Shown one piece after another: positions 27,232 through 34,411 of a stretch of DNA of 63,066 nucleotides. Origin of the DNA: Kiritimatiellia bacterium (GTDB lineage Bacteria > Verrucomicrobiota > Kiritimatiellia > UBA8416 > JADHWI01); assembly GCA_016783565.1 (NCBI GenBank), contig JADHWI010000008.1, positions 1 to 63,066 of the forward strand, read 5' to 3'. The position numbers were made by a program, and so were the translations under genes. Under the pieces are notes generated by a model, which had not been told where the DNA came from, ran no database searches, and saw only the letters and a list, made by a program, of their open reading frames with translations. Numbering within the stretch: the first letter of the stretch is position 1; every line of letters begins with the position of its first letter.

Positions 27232-27268
27232 CCCCCGTAATGGTGTTGACCCCCGTTAATGGTGTTGA
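27232..27268. repeat. Short tandem repeat beside the tRNA fragment array
   Basis: Two units, CCCCCGTAATGGTGTTGA (27232-27249) and CCCCCGTTAATGGTGTTGA (27250-27268), stand head to tail, and a third begins CCCC before the next tRNA fragment. They fill most of the spacer between copy 2 and the clean tRNA fragment at 27278. The origin is unknown; a relic of another insertion is possible. Confidence 0.7.
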
Positions 27269-27277
27269 CCCCTAAAA

Positions 27278-27324
27278 TGGAGGCGCGAACCGGAATTGAA
27301 CCGGTGTAGCAGGTTTTGCAGACC
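27278..27324 (-). repeat. Distal attachment site: 47-bp copy of the tRNA-Cys 3' half
   Basis: These 47 bases are identical to 34007-34053, the part of the intact tRNA-Cys running from the 5' strand of the anticodon stem to the CCA end. Homology stops at both edges. The integrase gene starts 122 bases to the right. Together with the intact tRNA gene this is the classic att pair left by a tyrosine-integrase element that inserted into a tRNA gene. Confidence 0.88.
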
Positions 27325-27363
27325 ATAACCGGACCCCTGCGCCGCAAGTACTTACAATTTAGT

Positions 27364-27383
27364 GGTTGCGCTTTGGTTGCGCT
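27364..27383 (+). promoter_or_regulatory. Left arm-type integrase/excisionase boxes
   Basis: GGTTGCGCT occurs at 27364-27372 and 27375-27383, spaced 11 bases apart, between the distal att copy and the integrase gene. The same 11-base-spaced doublet occurs twice near the right end (33739-33758 and 33881-33900), with a further single box at 33816-33824. Paired boxes at both ends fit arm-type binding sites of a tyrosine integrase. Confidence 0.65.
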
Positions 27384-27445
27384 TATGGCATATTCTATGG
27401 ACTGTTATAGACCGCTATTCGCAAGCAACCAAGGAGGGCGCAACC

Positions 27446-28669
27446 ATGAACGAAACGACAAAAAAGGCAGACGCCAAACGATGGACTGAGGCCGGGTTTT
27501 CGATCACCTATAGAGCAGACCGCAAGCGCTATCAGGTGAGGCTGAAGCAAAGCAACGGCAAGCGCAGATTCAAATTGTTTGCCACACTCGGAGAGGCACG
27601 GCAGGAATGCCGGGAACAATCAACACGACTGCAGAACGAAGGGACAGAGGCCCTGAGCCTCACGACAGAGCAACGGATTGACGCAACCAAGGCGTTGGGG
27701 TTGCTGGGTGACGGCGTGACTCTGGAGGATTCTGCGACATTCTACAGAAAACACTTTCCCGCAAATGGGAGCACGAGCATATCGGATGCTATCAATGAGT
27801 ATCTTGCGGCACCTGGGCGCCGGGGGAAGAAATCCGTTGAACGGCGCAAGGCAACGGTCGACGGGGCGTCGTGGAGGCTCAAAGCATTTTCGGCAGCTTT
27901 CCCGGCCGCAATGATTCACGACATTTCGAGTAATGATATTACGGATTGGCTTAACGGGGGCGGCTGGACTGGGATCAACCGAAAACACTATCTTGCAAAC
28001 GTCCGAGCGCTCTACTCATTTGCATGTCGAAAGGGGTATATTGAATACAACCCGGCCGATGATGTTGATTCTGTAGATGTCCCCGATTCGGATCCAGACA
28101 TACTGACACCTGAAGAAATCGAGAAGATATTGAATGCGGCGCGGGAACACATCCCCGAAATGTTGCCACGGTTGGCGCTTTCCTATTTCTGCGGGATCCG
28201 TCCAGAGGAACTATCGCGGCTCACGTGGGACAAGATAAGCGTTGCAAATAAGCTTGTGAGCATTGACGGTGACGTTGCCAAGGTGCAGGGGCACAGACGC
28301 AATATAGAGTTGTCTGAGAACGCTCTGGCGTGGTTGGCCATATGCTGGCAGGACAAGGGCCGCGTCTGGCCTTACAACTCACAGACAACGCTTGTAAAGA
28401 AGCGCAAGGCACTACGGGCCGCGTCTGGCGTTACGTGTCCAGGGAATGCCGGTCGACATGCCTTTGCAAGCTATCATCTGGTGATGCACCAAAACGCACC
28501 ACACACGGCAGAGCTGATGGGACATAGCGACATCAAGCTACTGAGAAACACCTATCGCAACATCCAGACGCACGACGGCGAAACAATAACGAAGGCGCGC
28601 GCGGCAAGGTTTTGGGCCATTTCTCCAGCCCATGAAGAGGGGGTTTTGCGCTTCTCTCGGGCCGGGTAG
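27446..28669 (+). CDS. int: Tyrosine-type site-specific integrase
   Basis: The 407-residue recombinase has an N-terminal arm-binding-like region (FSITYRADRKRYQVRLKQSN), a central core-binding domain (about 125-220) and the catalytic domain. The first catalytic Arg is in YFCGIRPEELSRLTWD, the second in AGRHAFASYHL, the His in ELMGHSD and the nucleophile Tyr in LLRNTYRN. The usual HxxR box reads NAGR, so its first His is replaced by Asn, a substitution to note although the Arg remains. The ATG at 27446 has AAGGAGGG eight bases upstream. It serves the tRNA-Cys attachment sites. Confidence 0.92.
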   Translation: MNETTKKADAKRWTEAGFSITYRADRKRYQVRLKQSNGKRRFKLFATLGEARQECREQSTRLQNEGTEALSLTTEQRIDATKALGLLGDGVTLEDSATFYRKHFPANGSTSISDAINEYLAAPGRRGKKSVERRKATVDGASWRLKAFSAAFPAAMIHDISSNDITDWLNGGGWTGINRKHYLANVRALYSFACRKGYIEYNPADDVDSVDVPDSDPDILTPEEIEKILNAAREHIPEMLPRLALSYFCGIRPEELSRLTWDKISVANKLVSIDGDVAKVQGHRRNIELSENALAWLAICWQDKGRVWPYNSQTTLVKKRKALRAASGVTCPGNAGRHAFASYHLVMHQNAPHTAELMGHSDIKLLRNTYRNIQTHDGETITKARAARFWAISPAHEEGVLRFSRAG

Positions 28670-28722
28670 CATTAGGCCTCAGCATTTTTTAGGCCAAATA
28701 TGTTTTTTTATTCAAAAGAGAC

Positions 28723-28752
28723 TTGACTTCCCGTAAAGTTTTATGATACGAT
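28723..28752 (+). promoter_or_regulatory. Candidate promoter giving a near-leaderless transcript
   Basis: TTGACT (28723-28728), an 18-base spacer and TACGAT (28747-28752) end seven bases before the ATG at 28760. Transcription would start at or next to the start codon, and no Shine-Dalgarno sequence is present. Confidence 0.45.
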
Positions 28753-28759
28753 GTGAGAA

Positions 28760-29167
28760 ATGATAGAAAAAGACACAGTGACATTCCCTTGCGCCCAATG
28801 TTGCAAGGATGCAGACGCGGCCAAGTTGAAAAAAGGGCCGGATTTTGTTTTCTGCCGGGCGTCGTGTGCCCGCGCATTCAACAGGGAACATCCGCGAGCG
28901 CTTTTGCATCATTTCCACCGGATGGCCGTCAAAGCGACTAATACGGCAGCGGCGCGTAGGCGGCCAACATATTCTCCGCGCGTGAAATTGTCAGACAATC
29001 CAGGACCCGCACAAAGAATATACGACAACGATTCAGCCCGGCGCTTGGCCTTGGATTTACCACCACGGCGCATGGCAGAATTTTGGGAAACTCAGTTTTC
29101 AATAATGAAAGAAATGATATTTGCGAATCCTTGGCCCGCGAATGCCGGGCCAAATCTAAATCTTTAA
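28760..29167 (+). CDS. Small zinc-finger-like protein of the integrative element
   Basis: The 135-residue protein is not recognised as a known family. The N-terminal part has cysteines arranged FPCAQCCKDADAAKLKKGPDFVFCRASCARAF, resembling a short treble-clef or MYM-type zinc finger. The rest is polar and Arg-rich (AAARRRPTYSPRVKLSD) and ends in a helix (RRMAEFWETQFSIMKEMIF). It lies alone between the integrase and a large hairpin at 29304-29362. A DNA-binding or regulatory role is a guess. Confidence 0.65.
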   Translation: MIEKDTVTFPCAQCCKDADAAKLKKGPDFVFCRASCARAFNREHPRALLHHFHRMAVKATNTAAARRRPTYSPRVKLSDNPGPAQRIYDNDSARRLALDLPPRRMAEFWETQFSIMKEMIFANPWPANAGPNLNL

Positions 29168-29303
29168 ATTGATAGAACTGGCGACAATGTTACAGTGAAT
29201 CTAGGTATGTTGCGGGGCCGACCCTCGAACCGCTGGCCTAGTGGACTGAGTTAGTCTAATTCCTGGCAAAATCGTCAACAACGCGGCTGAATCTCTCGGA
29301 GAT

Positions 29304-29362
29304 GGGCACGTGACCAAAACACAACCGGGGCAATAGTGCTCTGGAAGTTTGGTCACGTGCCC
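29304..29362 (+). terminator. Long perfect hairpin followed by T5: terminator or structured RNA/DNA element
   Basis: GGGCACGTGACCAAA (29304-29318) and TTTGGTCACGTGCCC (29348-29362) are perfect 15-base inverted arms. An inner stem can also form between CCGGGGCA and TGCTCTGG, with some G-U pairs and loop ATAG. TTTTTG follows immediately. It could end transcription from the 28760 gene. Its size and regularity, just upstream of the replication operon, also allow an origin or a regulatory RNA. Confidence 0.6.
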
Positions 29363-29399
29363 TTTTTGTTTTGTGGCACGTCACCGAGAAGGCGGTCAC

Positions 29400-29630
29400 A
29401 TGAAGAGGAACAGGTCCAAACTCGCAAAGGCAATCTTTGCAGACGGCAGAACGCTAACCACAATCGCACGAGCGGCCGGCGTTAGCATCTGCACAATATC
29501 TCAGGTATCAAACGGGCGCATTTGTCCCCGGCTTGAAACGGCGTTGCGCATTGCTGGGGCGTTGCACACCACACCCGGCGCTCTGGGGTTGCGCGGTCTG
29601 AAGGCTACGCTCGAAGGCGGTGCAGAATGA
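29400..29630 (+). CDS. Small helix-turn-helix protein (Cro/XRE-like)
   Basis: The 76-residue protein is one HTH domain: KLAKAIFADGRTLTTIARAA, then GVSICTISQVSNG as the turn and recognition helix, and LETALRIAGALHTTPGALGL. It is probably a transcription regulator of the element. The ATG at 29400 is chosen for the domain fit; the in-frame start at 29349 would overlap the hairpin arm. Its stop overlaps the next start by four bases. Confidence 0.78.
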   Translation: MKRNRSKLAKAIFADGRTLTTIARAAGVSICTISQVSNGRICPRLETALRIAGALHTTPGALGLRGLKATLEGGAE

Positions 29631-29824
29631 AGCCTGGCTACCTGCGCAAAAACGACGCGGCACAATACCTGGGAATCTCTGAACGTACACTCAACGAGTG
29701 GATGGCGCGGCGGTTGATACCGTTTGCCAAGGTCTCGCATCGTGTTTGTCTGTTCAAGGTTGCCGAAATAGACGCGGCAATAGAAAAGATAACCGTCCGC
29801 GCGCGAAAGGCGGTGTCAGTATGA
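29627..29824 (+). CDS. Excisionase-like HTH protein
   Basis: The 65-residue protein is a winged HTH of the MerR-like excisionase type: YLRKNDAAQYLGISERTLNEWMARRLIPFAKVSHRVCLFKVAEIDAAIEK. Such proteins bend DNA and direct integrases toward excision, or act as small regulators. It overlaps both neighbours by four bases (ATGA at each junction), so it is made with the HTH protein and the helicase. Confidence 0.8.
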   Translation: MKPGYLRKNDAAQYLGISERTLNEWMARRLIPFAKVSHRVCLFKVAEIDAAIEKITVRARKAVSV

Positions 29825-31566
29825 ACGCGACCGCAAGACTCGAAGCACCACCGGCAACCGGCGCGGCTAGTCCGGCATGGTTGAACCGGGCCAAACCGGA
29901 CCAGCCCGAACCGGACCAGGCGCCGGATGCAACCGAACCGGACCAGACCGCAGAGGCGCGGGGCATGGCTGAAAACCTATTCTATGTTGAAGGCTTGCCA
30001 GCGGTGGCCATAGTGCGACGGATGGAAAAAGCCGGGATCAGTCCTGAGCATATCAATAGCGCCATTGAATCACTGGAAATCAAACCGGCTGAATTTTGCA
30101 CGCCAAAGGCCGATGTGCGAAAATTGACCAGTCCAGAGAACGGAAAAAAGCGGCAACCGATAAACTATAAGCAACTCACGGAAAAGTATCTTGCGTGCAT
30201 TGATGGTGAATACGCTATCCGGTGGCAGTGTGGCGATTGGTTTGAATATCGACCCGCCGAGGGCTGGCGATCAATGGCAGAGGCTAATCTATCGGCGCGC
30301 GTTATGACATGGCTGCAAGCGCGTAGTGAGAAGCTGGCAAGGGGAAGCACGGTTCGAGAGATTCTGGCTAATCTGACAGGAATGACAATGGCGGGAATTC
30401 CCGAGGACATGGCCCGCCCTTGCTGGATCAGGCGAGATGCAGACGGCATGCCGATTGCAGAGCCCGCGCGAAATCACGTTAGCTTTGCCGGTTCGGTTGT
30501 CGATGTAATACAGGCTGCGAAGGGATGCGAAGGCGGGCAACTCGTGGACGTGGCCCGGCGCAAACTGTCCGAGGCTTTCTGGTCAACTGATATCTTGCCG
30601 TTCAAGTTGGCCGATTCCTACGAAGGCAGCATGCCACTATTCCAGCAGCTTCTAGATGATGCACTAGACATGCCCGAGCAATCCGCATTGCAACGGATGT
30701 TTGGGGTTTGCCTGTCCGATGAAACACGCTGGGAAGCGTTCTGGATTCTTTGCGGCGCGGCGGCAAGTGGCAAGTCTACCTTGCTGCGAGTCTTGGAGGC
30801 TCTTGTCGGAGAACACAACGTTTCCCGCGTGGAATTGCAAATGCTCTGTGAACGTTTCCAGAGTTGGCCTATCACGCGAAGCAAAATCAATTTGACGGGT
30901 GACATGCCAAGACTAGGCAAGGGCGGTTTGGGCAAGGTGGAAGGATTCTTCAAGAACGTTACCGGGCAGGGCGCGCGGATTGATATTGAGATGAAAAATC
31001 AACAGCAGCTTTTGAATGTGCCGGTTCGGGCGCGGTTCGTGTTTGCTGCAAACTCTCTGCCATATCTTGAGGACAAGTCCGAGGGGATGTGGCGACGTTT
31101 GCGCATACTCTCGTTTGAGCGTACCTGCCCGCCCGAGAAAAGAGATCCTACGCTTGCGGACAGGATCATAGGGCGGGAGATGCCAGCAATCGCGGCATGG
31201 GCCATTGAGGGACTCTCAGAGGTATTGCTCTTGAATGGTGTCCCCGATTCAGAACGTGGCGAAGCTGCGAAGGCCGACCACCGGGCAACGTGTGACACTG
31301 TCCGCTTATGGTTACAGGAGGCCGGTTACAACCCAGGCGGACAAGATGACCGCATACCAGCGCAGGAGCTCTACAACCAGCATTTGACGTGGAGGCAGGA
31401 AAACGGGCACCGGTCGATAGGTGCGCACGAATTCTATACCAGAGTGTGTGAATGCATGCATGCCGTCAAGAAATTGGCACGAATTGGAAGCGACCGAGTA
31501 CAGGCGTTTATCGGAGTGAAACAGGAGTTTGTCACACTTGTCACAAGTCCCCAGCTCGTTCTATAA
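29821..31566 (+). CDS. SF3 helicase, P4/D5-type replication protein
   Basis: The 581-residue protein has an Ala/Pro-rich N-terminus, a D5_N-like middle and an SF3 helicase core. Walker A is GAAASGKSTLLRVLEALVGE near residue 315, the motif B region is KINLTGDMPRLGKG, and motif C with sensor Asn is RFVFAANSLPYLEDKSEGMWRRLRIL with Arg residues likely acting as fingers. This type drives replication of P4-like satellites and of some plasmids and phages. An archaeo-eukaryotic primase domain is not clearly visible. The ATG at 29821 overlaps the excisionase stop; the open frame begins earlier, inside that gene. Confidence 0.88.
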   Translation: MNATARLEAPPATGAASPAWLNRAKPDQPEPDQAPDATEPDQTAEARGMAENLFYVEGLPAVAIVRRMEKAGISPEHINSAIESLEIKPAEFCTPKADVRKLTSPENGKKRQPINYKQLTEKYLACIDGEYAIRWQCGDWFEYRPAEGWRSMAEANLSARVMTWLQARSEKLARGSTVREILANLTGMTMAGIPEDMARPCWIRRDADGMPIAEPARNHVSFAGSVVDVIQAAKGCEGGQLVDVARRKLSEAFWSTDILPFKLADSYEGSMPLFQQLLDDALDMPEQSALQRMFGVCLSDETRWEAFWILCGAAASGKSTLLRVLEALVGEHNVSRVELQMLCERFQSWPITRSKINLTGDMPRLGKGGLGKVEGFFKNVTGQGARIDIEMKNQQQLLNVPVRARFVFAANSLPYLEDKSEGMWRRLRILSFERTCPPEKRDPTLADRIIGREMPAIAAWAIEGLSEVLLLNGVPDSERGEAAKADHRATCDTVRLWLQEAGYNPGGQDDRIPAQELYNQHLTWRQENGHRSIGAHEFYTRVCECMHAVKKLARIGSDRVQAFIGVKQEFVTLVTSPQLVL

Positions 31567-31650
31567 GAAGCTAAATAAAGTAGCTTTTCTTGGGGCAGTG
31601 TTTTTGCCTGTGACAAGTGTGACAAAACCAGAACGAAGGGACAAAACGAG

Positions 31651-31854
31651 ATGAAAAAGCAATCCAAAAAGAAGCAACCAGACTGTGCAGCATACCTGAA
31701 GAATGGCCGCTTACAGTGCGCGTGCCCAGCGTTGCCGGGGTCCGAGCTGTGCGGGGTTCATGAAAACATGAAGCGGCGGCAATCTGAGAAAAAAAAAGGT
31801 ACTTCCAGCACTGTAGACAGCACGACCTCATTAAGCGACATCAGCAGAAAATAA
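31651..31854 (+). CDS. Small Lys-rich protein with a Cys/His cluster
   Basis: The 67-residue protein starts MKKQSKKKQPDCAAYLKNGRLQCACPALPGSELCGVH. The cysteines and His could bind one zinc ion. The tail is Lys- and Ser-rich and probably disordered. AAGGG lies ten bases before the ATG. It follows the helicase gene after 84 bases. The family is not recognised. Confidence 0.6.
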   Translation: MKKQSKKKQPDCAAYLKNGRLQCACPALPGSELCGVHENMKRRQSEKKKGTSSTVDSTTSLSDISRK

Positions 31855-32059
31855 AACGCAACGGGCTTCAAATGACAGACCGGCACGAGGCCGCCCCCCC
31901 CCCACATGTTGTGGTATGGGCTCTTGATCGTCGCCAAACAGTAAAAAGAAATACGCCAATAATTGAAAATATGCGAAAAGGCCAATGAAAAGGCCACTTT
32001 TGGCTATAGCAGAGAGTAGACATAACTGATGTTATGCGACGTTGGATATAAAAAAGGTG

Positions 32060-32088
32060 TTGACTGTGTTCTCTACGTAGTAGAGAAT
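32060..32088 (+). promoter_or_regulatory. Promoter with an embedded palindromic operator
   Basis: TTGACT (32060-32065), a 17-base spacer and GAGAAT (32083-32088) make a promoter just before the HTH gene at 32095. The spacer and -10 box contain the palindrome TTCTCTAC-GTA-GTAGAGAA (32069-32087). A repressor bound there would block polymerase, so self-regulation by the downstream HTH protein is likely. Confidence 0.6.
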
Positions 32089-32094
32089 AGCGCC

Positions 32095-32382
32095 ATGAAT
32101 ACGACAAATGATAACGTTCTGGTTACTGTCCCTGAGATCGTCGAGCATTTTGATGTGAGGACCAGTCGAGTCCGGGCGTGGATTGCGGCCGGGTTGCTGA
32201 AGCCGGTTCGCCGTGAGGGTCGGGGCCGGTCGGGTCAAATGTGGTTCGCTAGGGGTGAGGTCGCGCGCCTTGTTTATGGCATCTGTGCGACGTGTGGCAA
32301 CGGGTACAAGCGCACCACGTTAAAACAAAGCCATTGCGGCCGTCTATGTCGAGATCGAGCACGCCGCGCAAGGGCATCGTAA
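32095..32382 (+). CDS. HTH regulator with C-terminal Cys cluster
   Basis: The 95-residue protein has a MerR/HTH_17-like DNA-binding domain (VTVPEIVEHFDVRTSRVRAWIAAGLLKPVRREGRGRSGQMWFARGEV) and then a small zinc-ribbon-like tail (CATCGNGYKRTTLKQSHCGRLCRDRARR). Its ATG lies seven bases after the -10 box of a promoter holding a perfect palindrome, so it may repress itself and the cargo gene that follows. No Shine-Dalgarno is evident. A longer frame starting at 32029 would run through the promoter and is rejected. Confidence 0.75.
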   Translation: MNTTNDNVLVTVPEIVEHFDVRTSRVRAWIAAGLLKPVRREGRGRSGQMWFARGEVARLVYGICATCGNGYKRTTLKQSHCGRLCRDRARRARAS

Positions 32383-32528
32383 CGGCTTTCCTTTGACATT
32401 CACGGCGCGCGAAGGCGCAAGGTTTCCATCTTGCCAAGTCGATGAGATCACGTCATAGTTACACAACTGGGTAGTATCAATTGAGGTATTACGTACGCAG
32501 ACGGTCGGAGCAAAAAGGGAACCCCCCG

Positions 32529-33620
32529 ATGAGTGATATGAAATTCGCATGTCCGCATTGCAATCAGTCGCTTGAGGTACCCGAGGACATGCTAGGAGAA
32601 GCGATAGAGTGTCCCTCGTGCAATGGCAGCATCCAATTGCCAGACCCTCAACCAGTCCAGACCCCACCACCGCAACAAAGCCCAGTTCCCAAGAAAAGGA
32701 TCGTCATACGGCAATCAAGAACCAGTAGCACTCATGAGGCATGTTCGTATTGCGGCGCTCAGATTCTCCTCTCGACAAAGAAATGCAAACATTGCGGGGA
32801 ATTTGTGCGGGGGGGGAACGAGGTCGAAACTAACGTGAAGCAAGGCGCGCTCATTGGTTCTGTAGCGTGCTTTGGCATAGGCATCCTGTTGATGTCTATT
32901 AGCCTCTGGTCTTTTATTATCTACTCGCCTCTTTTCCTCGCCGCATTCGTTCTGAGCATCGTTGCCATGTCGCAGAGGCGCGTTGCGGGCGGTATCATCA
33001 TGATGTTGCTCACGCTGATTGTACCCCCGGTGCTCTTGCTCGCAATCCCGTCATTCAAGCACGCACGCACGCACGCCGTTAACTCGCAAGAGGTATCGAC
33101 ACCGAAACCAGCGGCACCACCGACCACAAGCAAGCCCAGGCCGTCTAGAAAGGTATCGACACCGAAACCAGCGGCACCACCGACCGTGGAGAAGCACGTT
33201 GGGTGGAAAATCCGAACCGACATTTCCGCGATTGACGACTCAAAAAGTTACTTTCTCTCTCGTGCCGCAGAAGAGCCGATTGGGTCCGGGATATTTAGCA
33301 GCACTCCGACACTCATGATCAGACACAAAGAGGGTGATCTCGAAGTGTTCATCGGTTTCGGTACGTATCTAGGATCGGACAGCATAACAGTCACACATAG
33401 AATGGGATCTAATCCCGCCCAACACGAAGAGTGGGGCCTATCCACAGACGGCAAGTCCATATTCTGCCCCGTGGATGCAGTGGCTTTTGTCGGACAACTT
33501 TTGGTGAGCAATAGGCTAGTCGTTCGCCTAACACCATACGGAGAGAGTCCCGTCACCTCCACATTCGATCTTTCCGGACTGCCGGAAGCGATCCAACCCA
33601 TGCGATCACTGATAAGGTAG
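32529..33620 (+). CDS. Zinc-ribbon membrane protein with TagO/VasI-like C-terminal domain
   Basis: The 363-residue protein has two zinc ribbons (FACPHCNQSLEVP...ECPSCNG near residues 6-30 and CSYCGAQILLSTKKCKHCGE near 75-95). Two or three membrane helices follow (about 110-180), then a Pro-rich linker built from a 35-base direct repeat (33091-33125 and 33151-33185, encoding KVSTPKPAAPPT-like units). The C-terminal domain has AIDDSKSYFLS, PTLMIRHKEGDLEVFIGFG and LTPYGESPVTSTFDLSGLPEAIQPMR. It resembles TagO/VasI, a family named from type VI secretion but also found outside it. No secretion genes are nearby. It looks like the cargo of the integrative element; its function is unknown. Confidence 0.75.
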   Translation: MSDMKFACPHCNQSLEVPEDMLGEAIECPSCNGSIQLPDPQPVQTPPPQQSPVPKKRIVIRQSRTSSTHEACSYCGAQILLSTKKCKHCGEFVRGGNEVETNVKQGALIGSVACFGIGILLMSISLWSFIIYSPLFLAAFVLSIVAMSQRRVAGGIIMMLLTLIVPPVLLLAIPSFKHARTHAVNSQEVSTPKPAAPPTTSKPRPSRKVSTPKPAAPPTVEKHVGWKIRTDISAIDDSKSYFLSRAAEEPIGSGIFSSTPTLMIRHKEGDLEVFIGFGTYLGSDSITVTHRMGSNPAQHEEWGLSTDGKSIFCPVDAVAFVGQLLVSNRLVVRLTPYGESPVTSTFDLSGLPEAIQPMRSLIR

Positions 33621-33738
33621 CTAATCATACCGGAGCGTTGTGGGCCATTTCATTTTGAACACGTCACCGGCGCGGGACGGCAAGACCGGTTGACGGCGGG
33701 GCGGTTTGTGCCAGTTTGTGCTCCTCAATCGGGGCCGC

Positions 33739-33900
33739 GGTTGCGCTTTGGTTGCGCTCTCTGGATGAGATCCCGCCTTCTCTCTGGCCTTAACTCGGGA
33801 TCCTTATAGAGAGTTGGTTGCGCTCTGGGGGTGAGATCCCGCCTTATTTCTGGATTAACCCAGGACTCGTGCAAAGAGTTGGTTGCGCTTTGGTTGCGCT
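33739..33900 (+). repeat. Right arm-type boxes within ~65-bp direct repeats
   Basis: GGTTGCGCT occurs at 33739, 33750, 33816, 33881 and 33892. Two longer units (33750-33815 and 33816-33880) share GGTTGCGCTCT, GAGATCCCGCCTT and AGAGTT at the same spacing. These boxes match the pair at 27364-27383 beside the integrase. The rest of the 386-base gap (33621-34006) also holds TTTTAGGCCG twice (33912-33931). No gene is seen in it. Confidence 0.7.
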
Positions 33901-34006
33901 TTAGGGGTATCTTTTAGGCCGTTTTAGGCCGTTTTCCGCATGTTTGGCGAATGGCCAAAACAGAGACATTATGACTGTAAAGTGTTTGTTTGCAGGTGTT
34001 TAGGGA

Positions 34007-34080
34007 TGGAGGCGCGAACCGGAATTGAACCGGTGTAGCAGGTTTTGCAGACCCGTGCCTAGCCACTCGGCCATCGCGCC
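34007..34080 (-). tRNA. tRNA-Cys (GCA)
   Basis: The 74-base gene folds completely. The acceptor stem is GGCGCGA/TCGCGCC, the D-arm GCC/GGC, the anticodon stem CGGGT/ACCTG with loop CTGCAAA (anticodon GCA), and the T-arm ACCGG/CCGGT with loop TTCAATT. The discriminator is U, the cysteine identity base, and CCA is encoded. It is the only intact copy in the window and is the integration target of the element on its 3' side. Confidence 0.96.
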
Positions 34081-34108
34081 ATCAAAAGGAAACGCATGTT
34101 AAAGGCAA

Positions 34109-34210
34109 TTAAGCCTTTTTGCCGTTGGCTGCCTTGTTGCGCTCTTTGATGCGCTCTTTACGGCGGTCACGACGGATGCGTTTTACTCGTTTTCTGTGTT
34201 GCTGTCCCAT
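34109..34210 (-). CDS. Very small basic protein
   Basis: The 33-residue frame starts MGQQHRKRVKRIRRDRRKER and ends NKAANGKKA. Eighteen of its residues are Arg, Lys or His. Short, very basic proteins beginning MGQ-x-x-KR are seen in PVC bacteria and may bind ribosomal RNA, but I cannot name a family with certainty. No strong Shine-Dalgarno is seen. It lies between the tRNA-Cys gene and nifU on the opposite strand to nifU. Confidence 0.5.
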   Translation of the reverse strand: MGQQHRKRVKRIRRDRRKERIKERNKAANGKKA

Positions 34211-34411
34211 AAGGCGGCAAGTGGTATCAAAACCATGCGGTCGGGTCAACCTCTTTGATGAGTATTTTGGGGTAGGTTCGTTGCGAGTGTGGTGAAAAGT
34301 ATCAATTAGAACTCGCACCATCTGACACCTTGATGGTAGCATTACACGCTTTGGTGATGAGAAAGATAAAAAACAGCCATTCGGCTGATAGTGTGAACAG
34401 GAGCGATAGTC

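Larger units (their letters stand above)
27278..34053. mobile_element. Integrative element in tRNA-Cys with SF3 helicase (satellite or integrated-plasmid type)
   Basis: The boundaries are the 47-base direct repeats at 27278-27324 and 34007-34053. The cargo runs in one direction: integrase, small zinc-finger protein, HTH protein, excisionase-like protein, SF3 helicase, small cysteine protein, second HTH protein and a zinc-ribbon/TagO-like membrane protein. Integrase, excisionase and P4/D5-type helicase are the core of P4-like satellites and integrative plasmids. No capsid, terminase, tail or conjugation gene is present, so movement between cells would need a helper. Arm-type repeats lie near both ends. 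Confidence 0.82.

Noticed and set aside
27362-27445. Upstream extension of the integrase to 27362
   Set aside because: It would be translated through the GGTTGCGCT arm boxes and has no ribosome site, whereas the ATG at 27446 has AAGGAGGG.
29200-29280. A tRNA-like 3' half on the minus strand (GGTTCGAGG near a short hairpin)
   Set aside because: The T-arm and acceptor strands do not pair in a canonical way and there is no D-arm or 5' half, so it is not called as a tRNA.
31868-32107. Minus-strand frame across the run of ten C
   Set aside because: It overlaps the promoter and operator of the HTH gene, has low-complexity coding content and no recognisable domain.
33621-34006. Hidden gene in the 386-base gap before tRNA-Cys
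   Set aside because: All frames are short and the region is made of direct repeats; it fits binding sites better.
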